Assembly: GCF_004302915.1 (NCBI RefSeq) | Contig: NZ_QQBI01000020.1 | Coordinates: 1 to 57,745 of the forward strand | Length of the DNA: 57,745 nt | Direction: 5' to 3' | Source: Komagataeibacter xylinus | GTDB lineage: Bacteria > Pseudomonadota > Alphaproteobacteria > Acetobacterales > Acetobacteraceae | Shown: one piece after another, positions 1-8,220 of the stretch | Layout: each line of letters starts with the position of its first letter | How positions within the stretch are numbered: the stretch's first letter is position 1 | Position numbers and translations under genes: made by a program | The notes under the pieces: model-generated | The model's database searches: none | What the model was told of the DNA's origin: nothing | What the model saw: only the letters and a program-made list of their open reading frames with translations

Positions 1-837
1 GTCAGCACAAGCGGGCGGGGGGGCATGTTCCACCCATTCCAGCCGCATCTCGCCCGGCTTGCCCCGCCAGTGCAGGCCGATGCGCCCGCTTGTGCTGACT
101 GCGCCGTATTTGGCTGAATTGACGCATAATTCCCCGATCACCAGCGCCACGGCATCGGCCGTGCGCCGGTCAAGGGGGAGGCCAGGGGGAATATCAAGCG
201 TAAAACAGTCCTCCGCCGCGCCGCAGAAGGGATTGACCAGCACCTCGATCAGTTCCCGCAGGTCGGCTGCCGTCGTATCATCATCAAACAAGGACTGCGC
301 GCGGGCCAGCGCCATGATGCGCTGCTCCATATCCGCCACGAATTCACCAAGCCGGGGGTCATTGCCGGCAAAGCGGCGCAGCAGGCTGCATACGATGGTG
401 TAGCTGTTGCGCAGGCGGTGGCGCATCTCCCCGATCATGACCCGCAGGGCCTCGCGGTCGTTCTCGGCCTGGGTCACATCGCGTGATATGCTCAGAAAAC
501 CGATGGGCCTGCCGCCATCATCGCATACCTGCGTTATGCTGACCTCCCACCAGCGCGGGTCGTTCTTGGCCGTGGGGCAGGCCCCGCGAAAACGGGCGGT
601 CTCGCCCGCGCGGGCGGATATGAAGGCGCTTTCTATCTCGGCCTGGAGTTCATCGGGCCATAGCCCGGCCCAGCGCGCGCCCGCAACCTGCGTAAAGGAT
701 TCAAGCTCCATGGCGCACAGGCCGTTTGCGTTCATCCAGATCAGGTTGCCATTGCAGTCAAGCAGTTTGACGCAATCCGTGCTCTGCTCAAGAACGCGAG
801 CAAGATCCGTGGCCGTAAGCGAAGCGCGTGTTAACAT
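1..837 (-). CDS. PAS domain HWE/HisKA_2-family sensor histidine kinase (C-terminus cut by window edge)
   Basis: The reading frame runs from an ATG at 837 on the minus strand and is still open at base 1, giving 279 codons without a stop. The first ~130 residues look like a PAS sensor domain (NGNLIWMNANG; GFLSISRDVT). A phospho-acceptor region with EMRHRLRNSY and a long helix follows, then an ATPase N-box (GELCVNSAKYGA). This order fits the HWE/HisKA_2 kinases, which autophosphorylate the His of the H-box in response to light, redox or stress. There is no N-terminal membrane segment, so it is probably cytoplasmic. An in-frame TAG four codons upstream fixes the start. The partner response regulator is not in the window. 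Confidence 0.85.
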   Translation of the reverse strand, partial: MLTRASLTATDLARVLEQSTDCVKLLDCNGNLIWMNANGLCAMELESFTQVAGARWAGLWPDELQAEIESAFISARAGETARFRGACPTAKNDPRWWEVSITQVCDDGGRPIGFLSISRDVTQAENDREALRVMIGEMRHRLRNSYTIVCSLLRRFAGNDPRLGEFVADMEQRIMALARAQSLFDDDTTAADLRELIEVLVNPFCGAAEDCFTLDIPPGLPLDRRTADAVALVIGELCVNSAKYGAVSTSGRIGLHWRGKPGEMRLEWVEHAPPPACAD

Positions 838-1056
838 TTCCGCACGCTACAGCAAAAAAAACGGCGGCGGAAGGTGCGCAGGCCGGGAAACGACTTCTGT
901 CATGAGCCTGTTCGTGGAAGTGACTTCCTGCCCCGCGGGCTTTATAGAAGGGGCAACACGGGGGCCGGGCGTGGGTGTACGCACCATCAGGGCTTCGGGC
1001 CTCCATCCGGCCCGGCCGGATGCGGCCCCGGCACCCATATGGATACAGGCGGAACC

Positions 1057-1293
1057 ATGCAATCGATTATAGAACACATCCGGCAGATCAACGCGGAACG
1101 CACATTGGTGATGAATCTGTGCGCCTGCCTGTGCGTTGTGGTCATGCTGGGGCTTGCCAACCTGGTCTGCCACTACGTGCTGCATACCGACATGTCTTTC
1201 CTCATGCCCTGGATGCTGGCGGCCACGGCGCTGTATTTCTTCATTCCCGCGCTGGTGCTGTGGATTGCAACGGGCAGCCCCTCGGGCAAGTAA
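1057..1293 (+). CDS. small two-helix membrane protein, unknown function
   Basis: This 78-residue protein starts at an ATG preceded by AGGCGGA; an ATG 18 bp upstream in frame is possible but lacks a good ribosome site. A charged N-terminus (HIRQINAERT) is followed by two hydrophobic stretches, about residues 18-40 and 49-70, consistent with two membrane helices. It converges on the methyltransferase gene ending at 1309. I do not recognise the family. Confidence 0.55.
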   Translation: MQSIIEHIRQINAERTLVMNLCACLCVVVMLGLANLVCHYVLHTDMSFLMPWMLAATALYFFIPALVLWIATGSPSGK

Positions 1294-1308
1294 AGATGGA
1301 TGGCGGCG

Positions 1309-1962
1309 CTACGGTGCAGGCTCAGGGTGGGGCGTGAGGGTCCATACGCTTTCCCATGCCGGGCAGGCGCCTTTCAGGCCGCCGGGCACGGCGTGCCGTG
1401 CAATGCGCGTTGGCAGGAATGTCGCGGCGTAATACTGGCGTACCATCGTTTCATCCACCGCGAAGGGTGGGCCCGCCCGGCATGACGGGTCATATTCCAG
1501 GCAGATGAGCAATTGCGGCGCAGCATGGGTCAGCGCAATGAGGTGGCTGGCATAGGCCATCCGCATGGGGGCGGGTAGGGCAATCAGCGCCGCACGGTCA
1601 TAGACGGCATCCACCGCCCCCAGCCGTGCCGGGGTGAGGGCAAGGATGTTGCCAGCAAAAACACAGAGTTTGCCCGCCTCGAAGCGATCAAGTGCGCCAA
1701 GGGGCGTGACATGCGGCTCCAGGCCGAGTGCCGCAAAAAGGCGTGTGACGGCAATGCGGCTGAGTTCGCAGCCCACCACCGCGTAGCCCTGGGCCAGAAG
1801 CCAGTGAATATCGAGGCTCATGCCGCACAGGGGCACGAAAACCCGCGCCCCGGCAGGCAGGTGCAGGGTGGGCAGGTAGCGGGTCAGCAGGGCATTGGGG
1901 CGGGGTTCATGAAAGCCGGTCTCGCCGCGTTCCCACTTCGCCTGCCAGAAAGCTTCATCCAT
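1309..1962 (-). CDS. tpm: thiopurine S-methyltransferase family protein
   Basis: The protein is about 217 residues, the usual length for bacterial TPMT, and carries the SAM-binding signature VPLCGMSLDIHWLLAQGY near residue 50. It begins MDEAFWQAKWERGETGFHE, the typical TPMT opening, in which the W and the GFHE segment are conserved. The family methylates sulfur, selenium or tellurium compounds with S-adenosylmethionine. The start at 1962 matches the family N-terminus; an ATG nine codons upstream (1989) is an alternative. It stands alone and converges on the small membrane protein gene. Confidence 0.85.
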   Translation of the reverse strand: MDEAFWQAKWERGETGFHEPRPNALLTRYLPTLHLPAGARVFVPLCGMSLDIHWLLAQGYAVVGCELSRIAVTRLFAALGLEPHVTPLGALDRFEAGKLCVFAGNILALTPARLGAVDAVYDRAALIALPAPMRMAYASHLIALTHAAPQLLICLEYDPSCRAGPPFAVDETMVRQYYAATFLPTRIARHAVPGGLKGACPAWESVWTLTPHPEPAP

Positions 1963-2053
1963 CGTGTCTGCCTTTAATGCCTGCAACAATGCCGTGCGTG
2001 GTAGCGCGTTACGCTTGGCGTGAACAGGCAGGTTGCGCCCCGCGTCATGCCCT

Positions 2054-2371
2054 TTATTGCCATGCGCCAGCCTGTGTCATGCATTCCGCGAAAAAGCTGC
2101 GATGCGAGGCCTGGCTGATCCCGATGGTCGTGGCCGTATAGTCACTGCCGAGCGAGCGGCCTTCGCATCTGGCCTCGATGTTGCGGTAACGGCTGCTATC
2201 CGTGGGGATGGCAGCCTTATGTCCCGCCGTGTTGCCATAGACCGAATTGACATGGTTATGGGCGCGCAGCCGCGCGGGCAGGCCAATATGATAGCTGTGG
2301 CTGGACGCGGGCCGGGGCAGGGCCGTGATCATCGTGACGGACAGGGCCACGATGGTGATCCTTTTGAGCAT
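2054..2371 (-). CDS. small secreted protein, unknown function
   Basis: A 105-residue protein with a clear signal peptide (MLKRITIVALSVTMITAL, probable cleavage near residue 24). The mature part is polar with two cysteines and no recognised domain. A GAGGT ribosome site lies 10 bp before the ATG. Function unknown; a periplasmic or secreted location is inferred from the signal peptide only. Confidence 0.5.
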   Translation of the reverse strand: MLKRITIVALSVTMITALPRPASSHSYHIGLPARLRAHNHVNSVYGNTAGHKAAIPTDSSRYRNIEARCEGRSLGSDYTATTIGISQASHRSFFAECMTQAGAWQ

Positions 2372-2497
2372 GGGGCAATACCTCGAGTGGTTTTGCGGTG
2401 CTTGTAAGGGGTCAATGTCACGGCATTATGTGCGAATATCGCTTTTTTGTTTCAAATGGATTATATATTATTCATCCAGCAGTAATAAAAGCTGTTC

Positions 2498-2728
2498 CTA
2501 CCAGCCCATATTACCCGGCCCGCTCCAGCCCCCGCCCAGGCTGCCCCACTCGCCCTGCGGGCCGCCATTGCCATGATCCGCTGCCGCGCGCGCATTGTCA
2601 TCCAGGCGCGGATTGGGGGCGGCGCAGGCGGCCAGCGAGGCAAAACAGGCAAGGAGCAGCAAAAAGCGCGCGGCCAGACGCGTGGCGGCGTGCGACTTAT
2701 CAGGCTGCAGGGGGGCGGGCGGGCGCAA
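2498..2728 (-). CDS. small putative lipoprotein
   Basis: The C-terminal part of this frame shows a lipoprotein signal (LLLLACFASLAAC) followed by a short Gly/Asn/Trp-rich mature region ending GPGNMGW. The frame is open to an ATG at 2947, but the upstream residues do not look like a signal peptide, so a TTG at 2728 (76 residues) is a better start. This start is uncertain because no strong ribosome site is visible. No family recognised. Confidence 0.4.
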   Translation of the reverse strand: MRPPAPLQPDKSHAATRLAARFLLLLACFASLAACAAPNPRLDDNARAAADHGNGGPQGEWGSLGGGWSGPGNMGW

Positions 2729-2990
2729 TTGCCCGATACTGGCAACCGGCTGCGAAAGCGATGTGCCATGCCCGCCAGATGCAGCCGGGGGGTGCGACCC
2801 CGACCCAGGTGGATGGCCGGGCAAGCCGGGGCCGCGAGCACCATGATACGTCGCGCCCGTGCAGTATTGTGTAAAGAAACCTGACCGAACGTAACACAAG
2901 GCTGGCCCTTTACATCCATGCCGGGTTTCAGAAGTCAATCGGGGCACATCCTGTCATCATGAAAACGATCCTGCCAAAGCGTTGCAAGGC

Positions 2991-3476
2991 TTAATCCATT
3001 CTGGCGGCAACAAGCGCAAATTGTGCGGGCGCATACACGACCACCCCGTGGCGGCGCAGGAGCGCTGCGGTGACCCCCATCCCGGCATGGCGCGTGCCGG
3101 TAAAGCTGCCATCATAGATAAAGCTGCTGCCACATGAAGGGCTGCCATCCATAAGCAGTGCCAGGGCGCAGTGATGCTTGCGGGCCATGGCCAGCGCGAG
3201 ATGGGCGCCCGCCACGAACGCGGTCGATACATCCTGCCCGGTTGATTCCTGAACATGGGCCTGCCCGTCAAGCACGGCCATGCCATCGCGCCCGTGCGCA
3301 ATTTCAGCCGGGGGGCGGGGCGTCATGAGGCCAGCCTGCGTTTCGGGGCAGCAGACCGTCACACGTCCTTCCGCCTGCCATCGCGCCAGGCGGTGATCCA
3401 TGAGGGGGCGGCCCGAGCCATCATACCGCACGGGCAGGCCCGCCAGGCAGCCACTGATCAGCAGGTTTGGTTTCAT
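2991..3476 (-). CDS. DUF523 domain-containing protein
   Basis: The 161-residue protein opens NLLISGCLAGLPVRYDGSGR and contains VCCPETQAGLMTPRPPAEI and LLMDGSPSCGSSFIYDG. Cysteines in the CL, CCPE and SPSCG motifs are the hallmarks of the DUF523 (YbbK-type) family. The biochemical role is not established; conserved cysteines suggest metal or thiol chemistry. Full length, standing alone. Confidence 0.85.
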   Translation of the reverse strand: MKPNLLISGCLAGLPVRYDGSGRPLMDHRLARWQAEGRVTVCCPETQAGLMTPRPPAEIAHGRDGMAVLDGQAHVQESTGQDVSTAFVAGAHLALAMARKHHCALALLMDGSPSCGSSFIYDGSFTGTRHAGMGVTAALLRRHGVVVYAPAQFALVAARMD

Positions 3477-4021
3477 GGCCCGCAGCCTGCCACAAATGGC
3501 TGGTAGGCAAAACCGTCAGAAGGCACGCAGGCAGGGAGGGGCGCAAAAAAAACAGGAACGGCAGGAGCCAGGGCCCCCGCCGCACAGTCTTTCTTCATCA
3601 CGGATGTGTCGACCAGCACATGTAGGCAAGTCTAGTGTTGTCATAACACGATGTCGCATGAAAAAAATGCAGCCCTACCATCTGCTAGAGCATTGTTGGA
3701 AAAGCGCATCCTCTTCCTGCACACTTATGCGTTTCGATAACGAAACATATACTTTTGCCATTGCAGCCTGTAAGACGAAGGGAAGCCCTCAGGGCAGGGC
3801 CGCCTTGCAAGGCGCCTTGCCTGCATGTGGCCATAAGTGCGGGTGGCGAAGTCAAAGGCAGGGACATCATAGGATGGATGGCAACACGATCTGTGGCACT
3901 GGCCTGCCCATGACCACCCGGCTCAAGGGAATATCAGGTAGGAAATGCTGGTAAATCAAGGCGCGAGAGTGCACACGCATATCACGGAGCAGGAATTCCT
4001 GGCTGGAAGGAACAATGACGC
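3477..4021. other. 545-bp gene-poor stretch
   Basis: No convincing coding region of ordinary size. Open frames on both strands here have unlikely composition. The stretch holds a GTTTCG-N4-CGAAAC inverted repeat at 3731-3746, described separately, and the probable leader of the small gene at 4022. Confidence 0.5.
3731..3746. promoter_or_regulatory. inverted repeat resembling a DeoR/GlpR-type operator
   Basis: The sequence GTTTCGATAACGAAAC is a 6-bp inverted repeat around ATAA. It resembles the TTCGATAACGAA core bound by GlpR and other DeoR-family repressors. No sugar or polyol gene lies next to it, so the assignment is tentative. Confidence 0.3.
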
Positions 4022-4159
4022 GTGACCCAATGGAATGTGATTTATCAGATTTCCATAGTACTCCGTAATGGCATCCTGCTGTGTTTTCTGACATGGGCGG
4101 TGATGCGGCTGGCCATGTGGGCGATCGAATTCCTGTTCGGCTCGGGCGGCGAGGAGTAA
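4022..4159 (+). CDS. 45-residue single-helix membrane protein
   Basis: A GTG-initiated frame encodes about 45 residues: VTQWNVIYQISIVLRNG, then a hydrophobic helix (ILLCFLTWAVMRLAMWAIEF), ending FGSGGEE. The amphipathic N-terminus, one tryptophan-rich transmembrane segment and acidic tail are typical of real bacterial small membrane proteins. GGAAGGA lies 11 bp upstream. It sits 79 bp ahead of the dGTPase gene on the same strand and might share its transcript. Function unknown. Confidence 0.5.
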   Translation: MTQWNVIYQISIVLRNGILLCFLTWAVMRLAMWAIEFLFGSGGEE

Positions 4160-4238
4160 GGGCGTGCGCCCGCGGCTTGACCGGGGCAGGGGCAACCCGG
4201 ATGATGGCGCACATATTGCCAGCAGGGATTGACCGGGC

Positions 4239-5612
4239 ATGCAGTGGAACACGCTTCTCAGGACCGAACGCCTCAACGACCCCGACTACACGCAGGAAAA
4301 GCACCGCCCCGCCTATATGCAGGATATGGACCGGATCCTGTTCTCGCCGCCCTTCCGCAGGCTGGCGAACAAGACCCAGGTTCACCCGCTTTATGATAAT
4401 GACCATGTGCATCATCGCCTGATTCACAGCCTTGAGGCCGCAACCGTGGGGCACTCGCTGGGTACCGAAGTGGGGTCATGGCTGGCCGATGACCTCAAGG
4501 AACTGACGGCCGATCAGGTCAAGGTCGTGGCGGGCCTCGTGCAGACGGCGTGCATGGCGCATGATATCGGCAACCCGCCTTTTGGCCATTCCGGTGAAGA
4601 GGCCATCGGCTCATGGTTCAAGGAAAAATTCGCGGCAGACCGCGATATCATGAGCGAGATCCCGCCCGCGCAGCGCGTCGAATTCAATGCCTTTGAGGGC
4701 AATGCACAGGGTTTTCGCATCCTCACCCGCACCGAGATGTACAGGAACAGGGGTGGCATGCGGCTTGCCCTCGGCTCGCTTGGGGCGTTTACCAAATATC
4801 CGGTTTCAGCGCCTGTCCGGCTGGAGGCAGGGGCCGAGGGCGTAATGGATGGCACGCCCTATATCGGCCTCAAGAAATACGGTTTTTTCGAGAATGACGT
4901 GCCCACCTTCGCGCATGTCGCAGCCGAGTTGGGCCTGCGGCGCACGGATGTGCATGACGGCAGCGGGCAGGTCATCGGCTCATGGTGGCGGCGGCACCCG
5001 CTGGCCTTCCTGATGGAGGCGGCGGACGATATCTGCTACAATATCATGGACCTTGAGGATGCCTTTCTCTCGGAAGATATCAGCTTCGAGGTGGCAATCG
5101 GCCTGCTTGGTGCGCTCACCACCCGCTCGGGCAAGGAATACCCTGAACGCAGCCGTGCCGATATCGTGTCCATCTATCGCGCCAAGGCCATCAGCGGCGC
5201 GATTGCCGCCTGCGTGGACGCCTTTCGCGAGAATTACGCGGCCATCATGGATGGCACGTTCCCGCGCTCACTGGTCGAGGCCTCGCGGCTCGGGGTGGAA
5301 TTCCAGGCCATAAGGCAGGTGGCGCGGACCGAGATCTTCAACGCGGCGCGCAAGACGGAACTCGAGGTTTACGGGCGCAATGTCGTCTATCGCATTCTTG
5401 ATGGCCTGCTGCCACTCTTCAATGAACTGCGGGCCGTGGAATGGGATTGCACCCGGCTGAGCGCCTATCATGCGCAACTGGTGCGCGCCCTGCGGCTGCC
5501 GGTCGCCCATGTCACCAACGCCTATGACGCGCTGCATGCGCTGACCGATTTCGTATCAGGCATGACGGATCGCTATGCCGTGAAAGTGGCGGACATGATC
5601 GGGCGGCGCTAG
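4239..5612 (+). CDS. dgt: deoxyguanosinetriphosphate triphosphohydrolase-like protein
   Basis: A 457-residue HD-domain phosphohydrolase. The N-terminal RTERLNDPDYTQEKHRP and FSPPFRRLANKTQVHPL are typical of dGTPases. The metal-binding HD signature is present as H in HSLEAATVGHSLG, the HD pair with CMAHDIGNPPFGHSGEEA near residue 107, and a later DDICYNIMDLEDA. The family hydrolyses dGTP, or dNTPs more broadly, to the nucleoside and tripolyphosphate, affecting dNTP pools and phage resistance. Length is normal for the family. It may be co-transcribed with the small membrane protein at 4022. Confidence 0.92.
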   Translation: MQWNTLLRTERLNDPDYTQEKHRPAYMQDMDRILFSPPFRRLANKTQVHPLYDNDHVHHRLIHSLEAATVGHSLGTEVGSWLADDLKELTADQVKVVAGLVQTACMAHDIGNPPFGHSGEEAIGSWFKEKFAADRDIMSEIPPAQRVEFNAFEGNAQGFRILTRTEMYRNRGGMRLALGSLGAFTKYPVSAPVRLEAGAEGVMDGTPYIGLKKYGFFENDVPTFAHVAAELGLRRTDVHDGSGQVIGSWWRRHPLAFLMEAADDICYNIMDLEDAFLSEDISFEVAIGLLGALTTRSGKEYPERSRADIVSIYRAKAISGAIAACVDAFRENYAAIMDGTFPRSLVEASRLGVEFQAIRQVARTEIFNAARKTELEVYGRNVVYRILDGLLPLFNELRAVEWDCTRLSAYHAQLVRALRLPVAHVTNAYDALHALTDFVSGMTDRYAVKVADMIGRR

Positions 5613-5756
5613 CACGCGGGTTTCCATGTGGGGCGCGTGACCTGAGGGGAACCAATTGCGCTCCGGTGCTGTTTGTACGGGCAGGGAAGAGGGGCTGACG
5701 GGTTGATCCGGTTGCTGCGTTTTCCCGTTCTTTTCGGGAATACGGAGCGTGCCCGC

Positions 5757-6869
5757 ATGAGTTTTCCCTTTGAGGCCCTTGCCGCCTGCCGCGCCGAACT
5801 CGAGGCGGAAGCCAGCGCGAATGACGCGCAGGCGGTTTTCCCCACGCATGGTCTGGCGCGCCTGCGGGCGCTTGGTGTCCTTTCGGCTGCATTGCCACTG
5901 GCATCGGGCGGCTGCTGGCCTGATGCAACATCCGAGGCGGCTGTCGGCCTGCTCCACCTGTTGCGCCTGGTGGGGCAGGGCAGCCTGGCGCTTGGCCGCG
6001 TGGTGGAGGGGCATGTCAATGCCCTGCGCCTTGTCAGCCGTTACGGCTCCCCGGCCCTGTGCGCCGCTGTTGCAGCCGATGTGCACGCGGGCGCGCTGCT
6101 TGGCGTGTGGGTGACCGATGGCGCGCATCCCCTGCATCTGGAACAGACCGCGCAGGGCCTGATCCTGCATGGGCAGAAGGCCTTTGCCTCAGGCGCGGGC
6201 CATGTGGCACAGGCACTGGTTACGGCCCGCACGCAGGCGGATACGACAGTCATGCTGCGCGTGGCCATAGGGCAGGGCTGCGCCGTCCATCCTTCCATCG
6301 GCGGGTTGAGCGGCATGCGGGGAGCTGGCACCGGGCAGTGCGATTTCGACGGCCTTAACGTGACCGCGGAGAACCTGATCGGGCAGGCAGGTGACTATGT
6401 GCGCCAGCCGGAATTTTCCGCCGGGGCATGGCGGGCGATGGCCGTGGCCCTTGGCGGGATCGAACGGCTCGCCACCGTGCTGCGCGCGCAGCTTGCCGCG
6501 CGCGGGCGGGCACAGGCCCCGGCCCAGCTCGCACGCATTGGCCAGGCGCTGATTGCCACCCAGACCGCAATGGACTGGACACGCAGGGCCGCGCTGGTCG
6601 CCACCATGCAGGACCGCTACGCGGCGGGTGACATCACCGCCACCGTCAATCTGGCGCGCATTGCGGTGGAGCGGGCGGGGCTGGAGGTGATCGAGTTGGT
6701 CCAGCGCGGGCTGGGGCTTTCGGCCTTCATCAAGACGAATGTGGCGGAACGGCTGACCCGCGATCTGGCCACCTATCTGCGCCAGCCTGCCCCGGATGAA
6801 ACATTATGCGAGGCAGCTGCATGGTTCACGCAGCGCGACATGCCATGCACGGAGGAGGCCTTTCCATGA
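5757..6869 (+). CDS. acyl-CoA dehydrogenase-like flavoprotein
   Basis: A 370-residue protein resembling the acyl-CoA/acyl-ACP dehydrogenase fold: a helical N-terminal domain, a central beta region (LLGVWVTDGAHPL, LHGQKAFASGAGHVAQALVTA) and a C-terminal helical domain (ARIAVERAGLEVIELVQRGLG). The central GxKxFxSGA segment matches the family's substrate and flavin-binding strand. The canonical catalytic Glu cannot be assigned with confidence. The start at 5757 fits the family N-terminus; the frame is open further upstream. Its stop overlaps the next start (ATGA), so it is translationally coupled to the PIG-L deacetylase and probably acts on an acyl chain in the same pathway. Confidence 0.75.
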   Translation: MSFPFEALAACRAELEAEASANDAQAVFPTHGLARLRALGVLSAALPLASGGCWPDATSEAAVGLLHLLRLVGQGSLALGRVVEGHVNALRLVSRYGSPALCAAVAADVHAGALLGVWVTDGAHPLHLEQTAQGLILHGQKAFASGAGHVAQALVTARTQADTTVMLRVAIGQGCAVHPSIGGLSGMRGAGTGQCDFDGLNVTAENLIGQAGDYVRQPEFSAGAWRAMAVALGGIERLATVLRAQLAARGRAQAPAQLARIGQALIATQTAMDWTRRAALVATMQDRYAAGDITATVNLARIAVERAGLEVIELVQRGLGLSAFIKTNVAERLTRDLATYLRQPAPDETLCEAAAWFTQRDMPCTEEAFP

Positions 6870-7594
6870 AGGCCGCCAGCATGCATGCGGCGTGGCGCAA
6901 CCTGCCGCTGGCCCCGCTGGCCGCCATCACACCCGGCGCGGCGCTGATCCTGGCCCCGCATGCCGATGATGAAAGCCTGGGCTGTGGTGGCCTGATTGCC
7001 GCGTGTTGCCAGGCCGGGCAGCCGCCCATTGTCGTTATCGTGACCGATGGTGCGGCCTCGCACCCCCATTCGCGCCAGTGGCCGGCAGCACGGCTGCGGC
7101 AACAGCGGCGGCGCGAGGCCCTGCGCGCGCTGGCCTGCCTGGGGCTGGGGGCGGAGCGCGTGGTGTTCCTCAACCAGCCGGATGCGGCCACCGCGCATGA
7201 GGGACCGGTGTTTGACCGCCTCGTGCAGGATCTGGCCCGTCTGGCTGCACGGCATGGCTGCACCACGGTTTTCGCGCCGTCGCGGCTTGATCCGCATTGC
7301 GATCATGAAGCCGTATGGAAAATGGGTCTTGCCCTGCACCACCGTCATGCCCTGATGCTGCTGGCCTATCCGGTCTGGGGGTGGCTTGTGTCGGCGGAAA
7401 CCGAGCTTGACCTTGGCCCACCCGTAGGGCTGCGGCTGGACATTACACCCTACCGCGCGCTCAAGGCCCGTGCCGTCAGCGCGTATGAAAGCCAGTATGG
7501 CGACCTGATTACCGATGACCCTACCGGCTTCAGCCTGCCTGCCAGCCTGCTGGCGGCGCTGATAACGGATTTTGAGGTTTTTCTCGCGCCATGA
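6866..7594 (+). CDS. PIG-L family N-acetylglucosaminyl deacetylase-like protein
   Basis: The 242-residue protein carries the PIG-L zinc and catalytic motif PHADDESLGCGG near residue 30 and a second metal motif DPHCDHEAVW. These enzymes remove an acetyl group from the amine of N-acetylglucosamine-type substrates. The ATG at 6866 overlaps the upstream stop as ATGA and follows a strong GGAGGAGG site; its own stop overlaps the next start in the same way. The neighbours (acyl-CoA dehydrogenase, NodS-like methyltransferase, GT2) point to remodelling of an amino sugar or glycolipid rather than a detached deacetylase. Confidence 0.88.
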   Translation: MKAASMHAAWRNLPLAPLAAITPGAALILAPHADDESLGCGGLIAACCQAGQPPIVVIVTDGAASHPHSRQWPAARLRQQRRREALRALACLGLGAERVVFLNQPDAATAHEGPVFDRLVQDLARLAARHGCTTVFAPSRLDPHCDHEAVWKMGLALHHRHALMLLAYPVWGWLVSAETELDLGPPVGLRLDITPYRALKARAVSAYESQYGDLITDDPTGFSLPASLLAALITDFEVFLAP

Positions 7595-8193
7595 GCGGGG
7601 CAAGCTGGCCGCGCGCCGTGTTCGAGCGCATTCATGCAACCAGTTCCGACCCATGGGGGGTAGGAAGCCGCCCCTATGAGCGTAATAAATACCGCCACAC
7701 TCTTGCGCTGCTGGCAGGCCAGCGGTTTCATCATGCGCTGGAACTCGGGTGTTCCATCGGTGTCATGACCGCCCGTCTGGCGCGGCAATGCGACCACCTG
7801 CTGGCCGTGGATGTAGCTGAAGCCGCCCTTGTGCAGGCACGCCGCCGCTGCGCGGGACTGGAGGGGGTGACGTTTTATCGTGGGCAGTTACCTGATGGCT
7901 TTCCTGATCTGCCAGCAGCATCGTGTGACCTGATCATTATTTCCGAACTGCTGTATTTTCTCTCACGCGCCGATATTGCGCGGCTCGCCACTCATTGCCT
8001 GCGCGTGCGGCAGGCAGAAGCCCCGATCGTGCTGGTCAACTGGACCGGGCCTACCGATACACCCTGCAATGGCAACGAGGCCGCCCGTCATTTCGTGGCT
8101 GCGTGCCTTGCCGCCGGGCTGAAGGTGACACAGGCCCAACATCATGCACATTACCGGCTGGACATGCTGGGGGCATGTTGCAAGACAGAATAA
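7591..8193 (+). CDS. NodS-like SAM-dependent methyltransferase
   Basis: A 200-residue class I methyltransferase. HHALELGCSIGVMTARLA is the SAM-binding motif I, followed by LLAVDVAEAALVQARRR, and CDLIIISELLYFLS is the motif IV region. The opening RAVFERIHATSSDPWGVGSRPYE matches the NodS (nodulation N-methyltransferase) family, which methylates the free amine made by NodB deacetylation. The start codon overlaps the PIG-L stop (ATGA). The deacetylase-then-methyltransferase order suggests both act at the same amine. Confidence 0.85.
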   Translation: MSGASWPRAVFERIHATSSDPWGVGSRPYERNKYRHTLALLAGQRFHHALELGCSIGVMTARLARQCDHLLAVDVAEAALVQARRRCAGLEGVTFYRGQLPDGFPDLPAASCDLIIISELLYFLSRADIARLATHCLRVRQAEAPIVLVNWTGPTDTPCNGNEAARHFVAACLAAGLKVTQAQHHAHYRLDMLGACCKTE

Positions 8194-8220
8194 GCAGTAA
8201 AACCACCTTCAAGGCATGCA

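Noticed and set aside
3400-3954. 184-codon open frame at 3400-3954 (+) and 3867-4454 (-)
   Set aside because: Overlap real genes or gene-poor DNA, with unlikely residue composition and no motifs.
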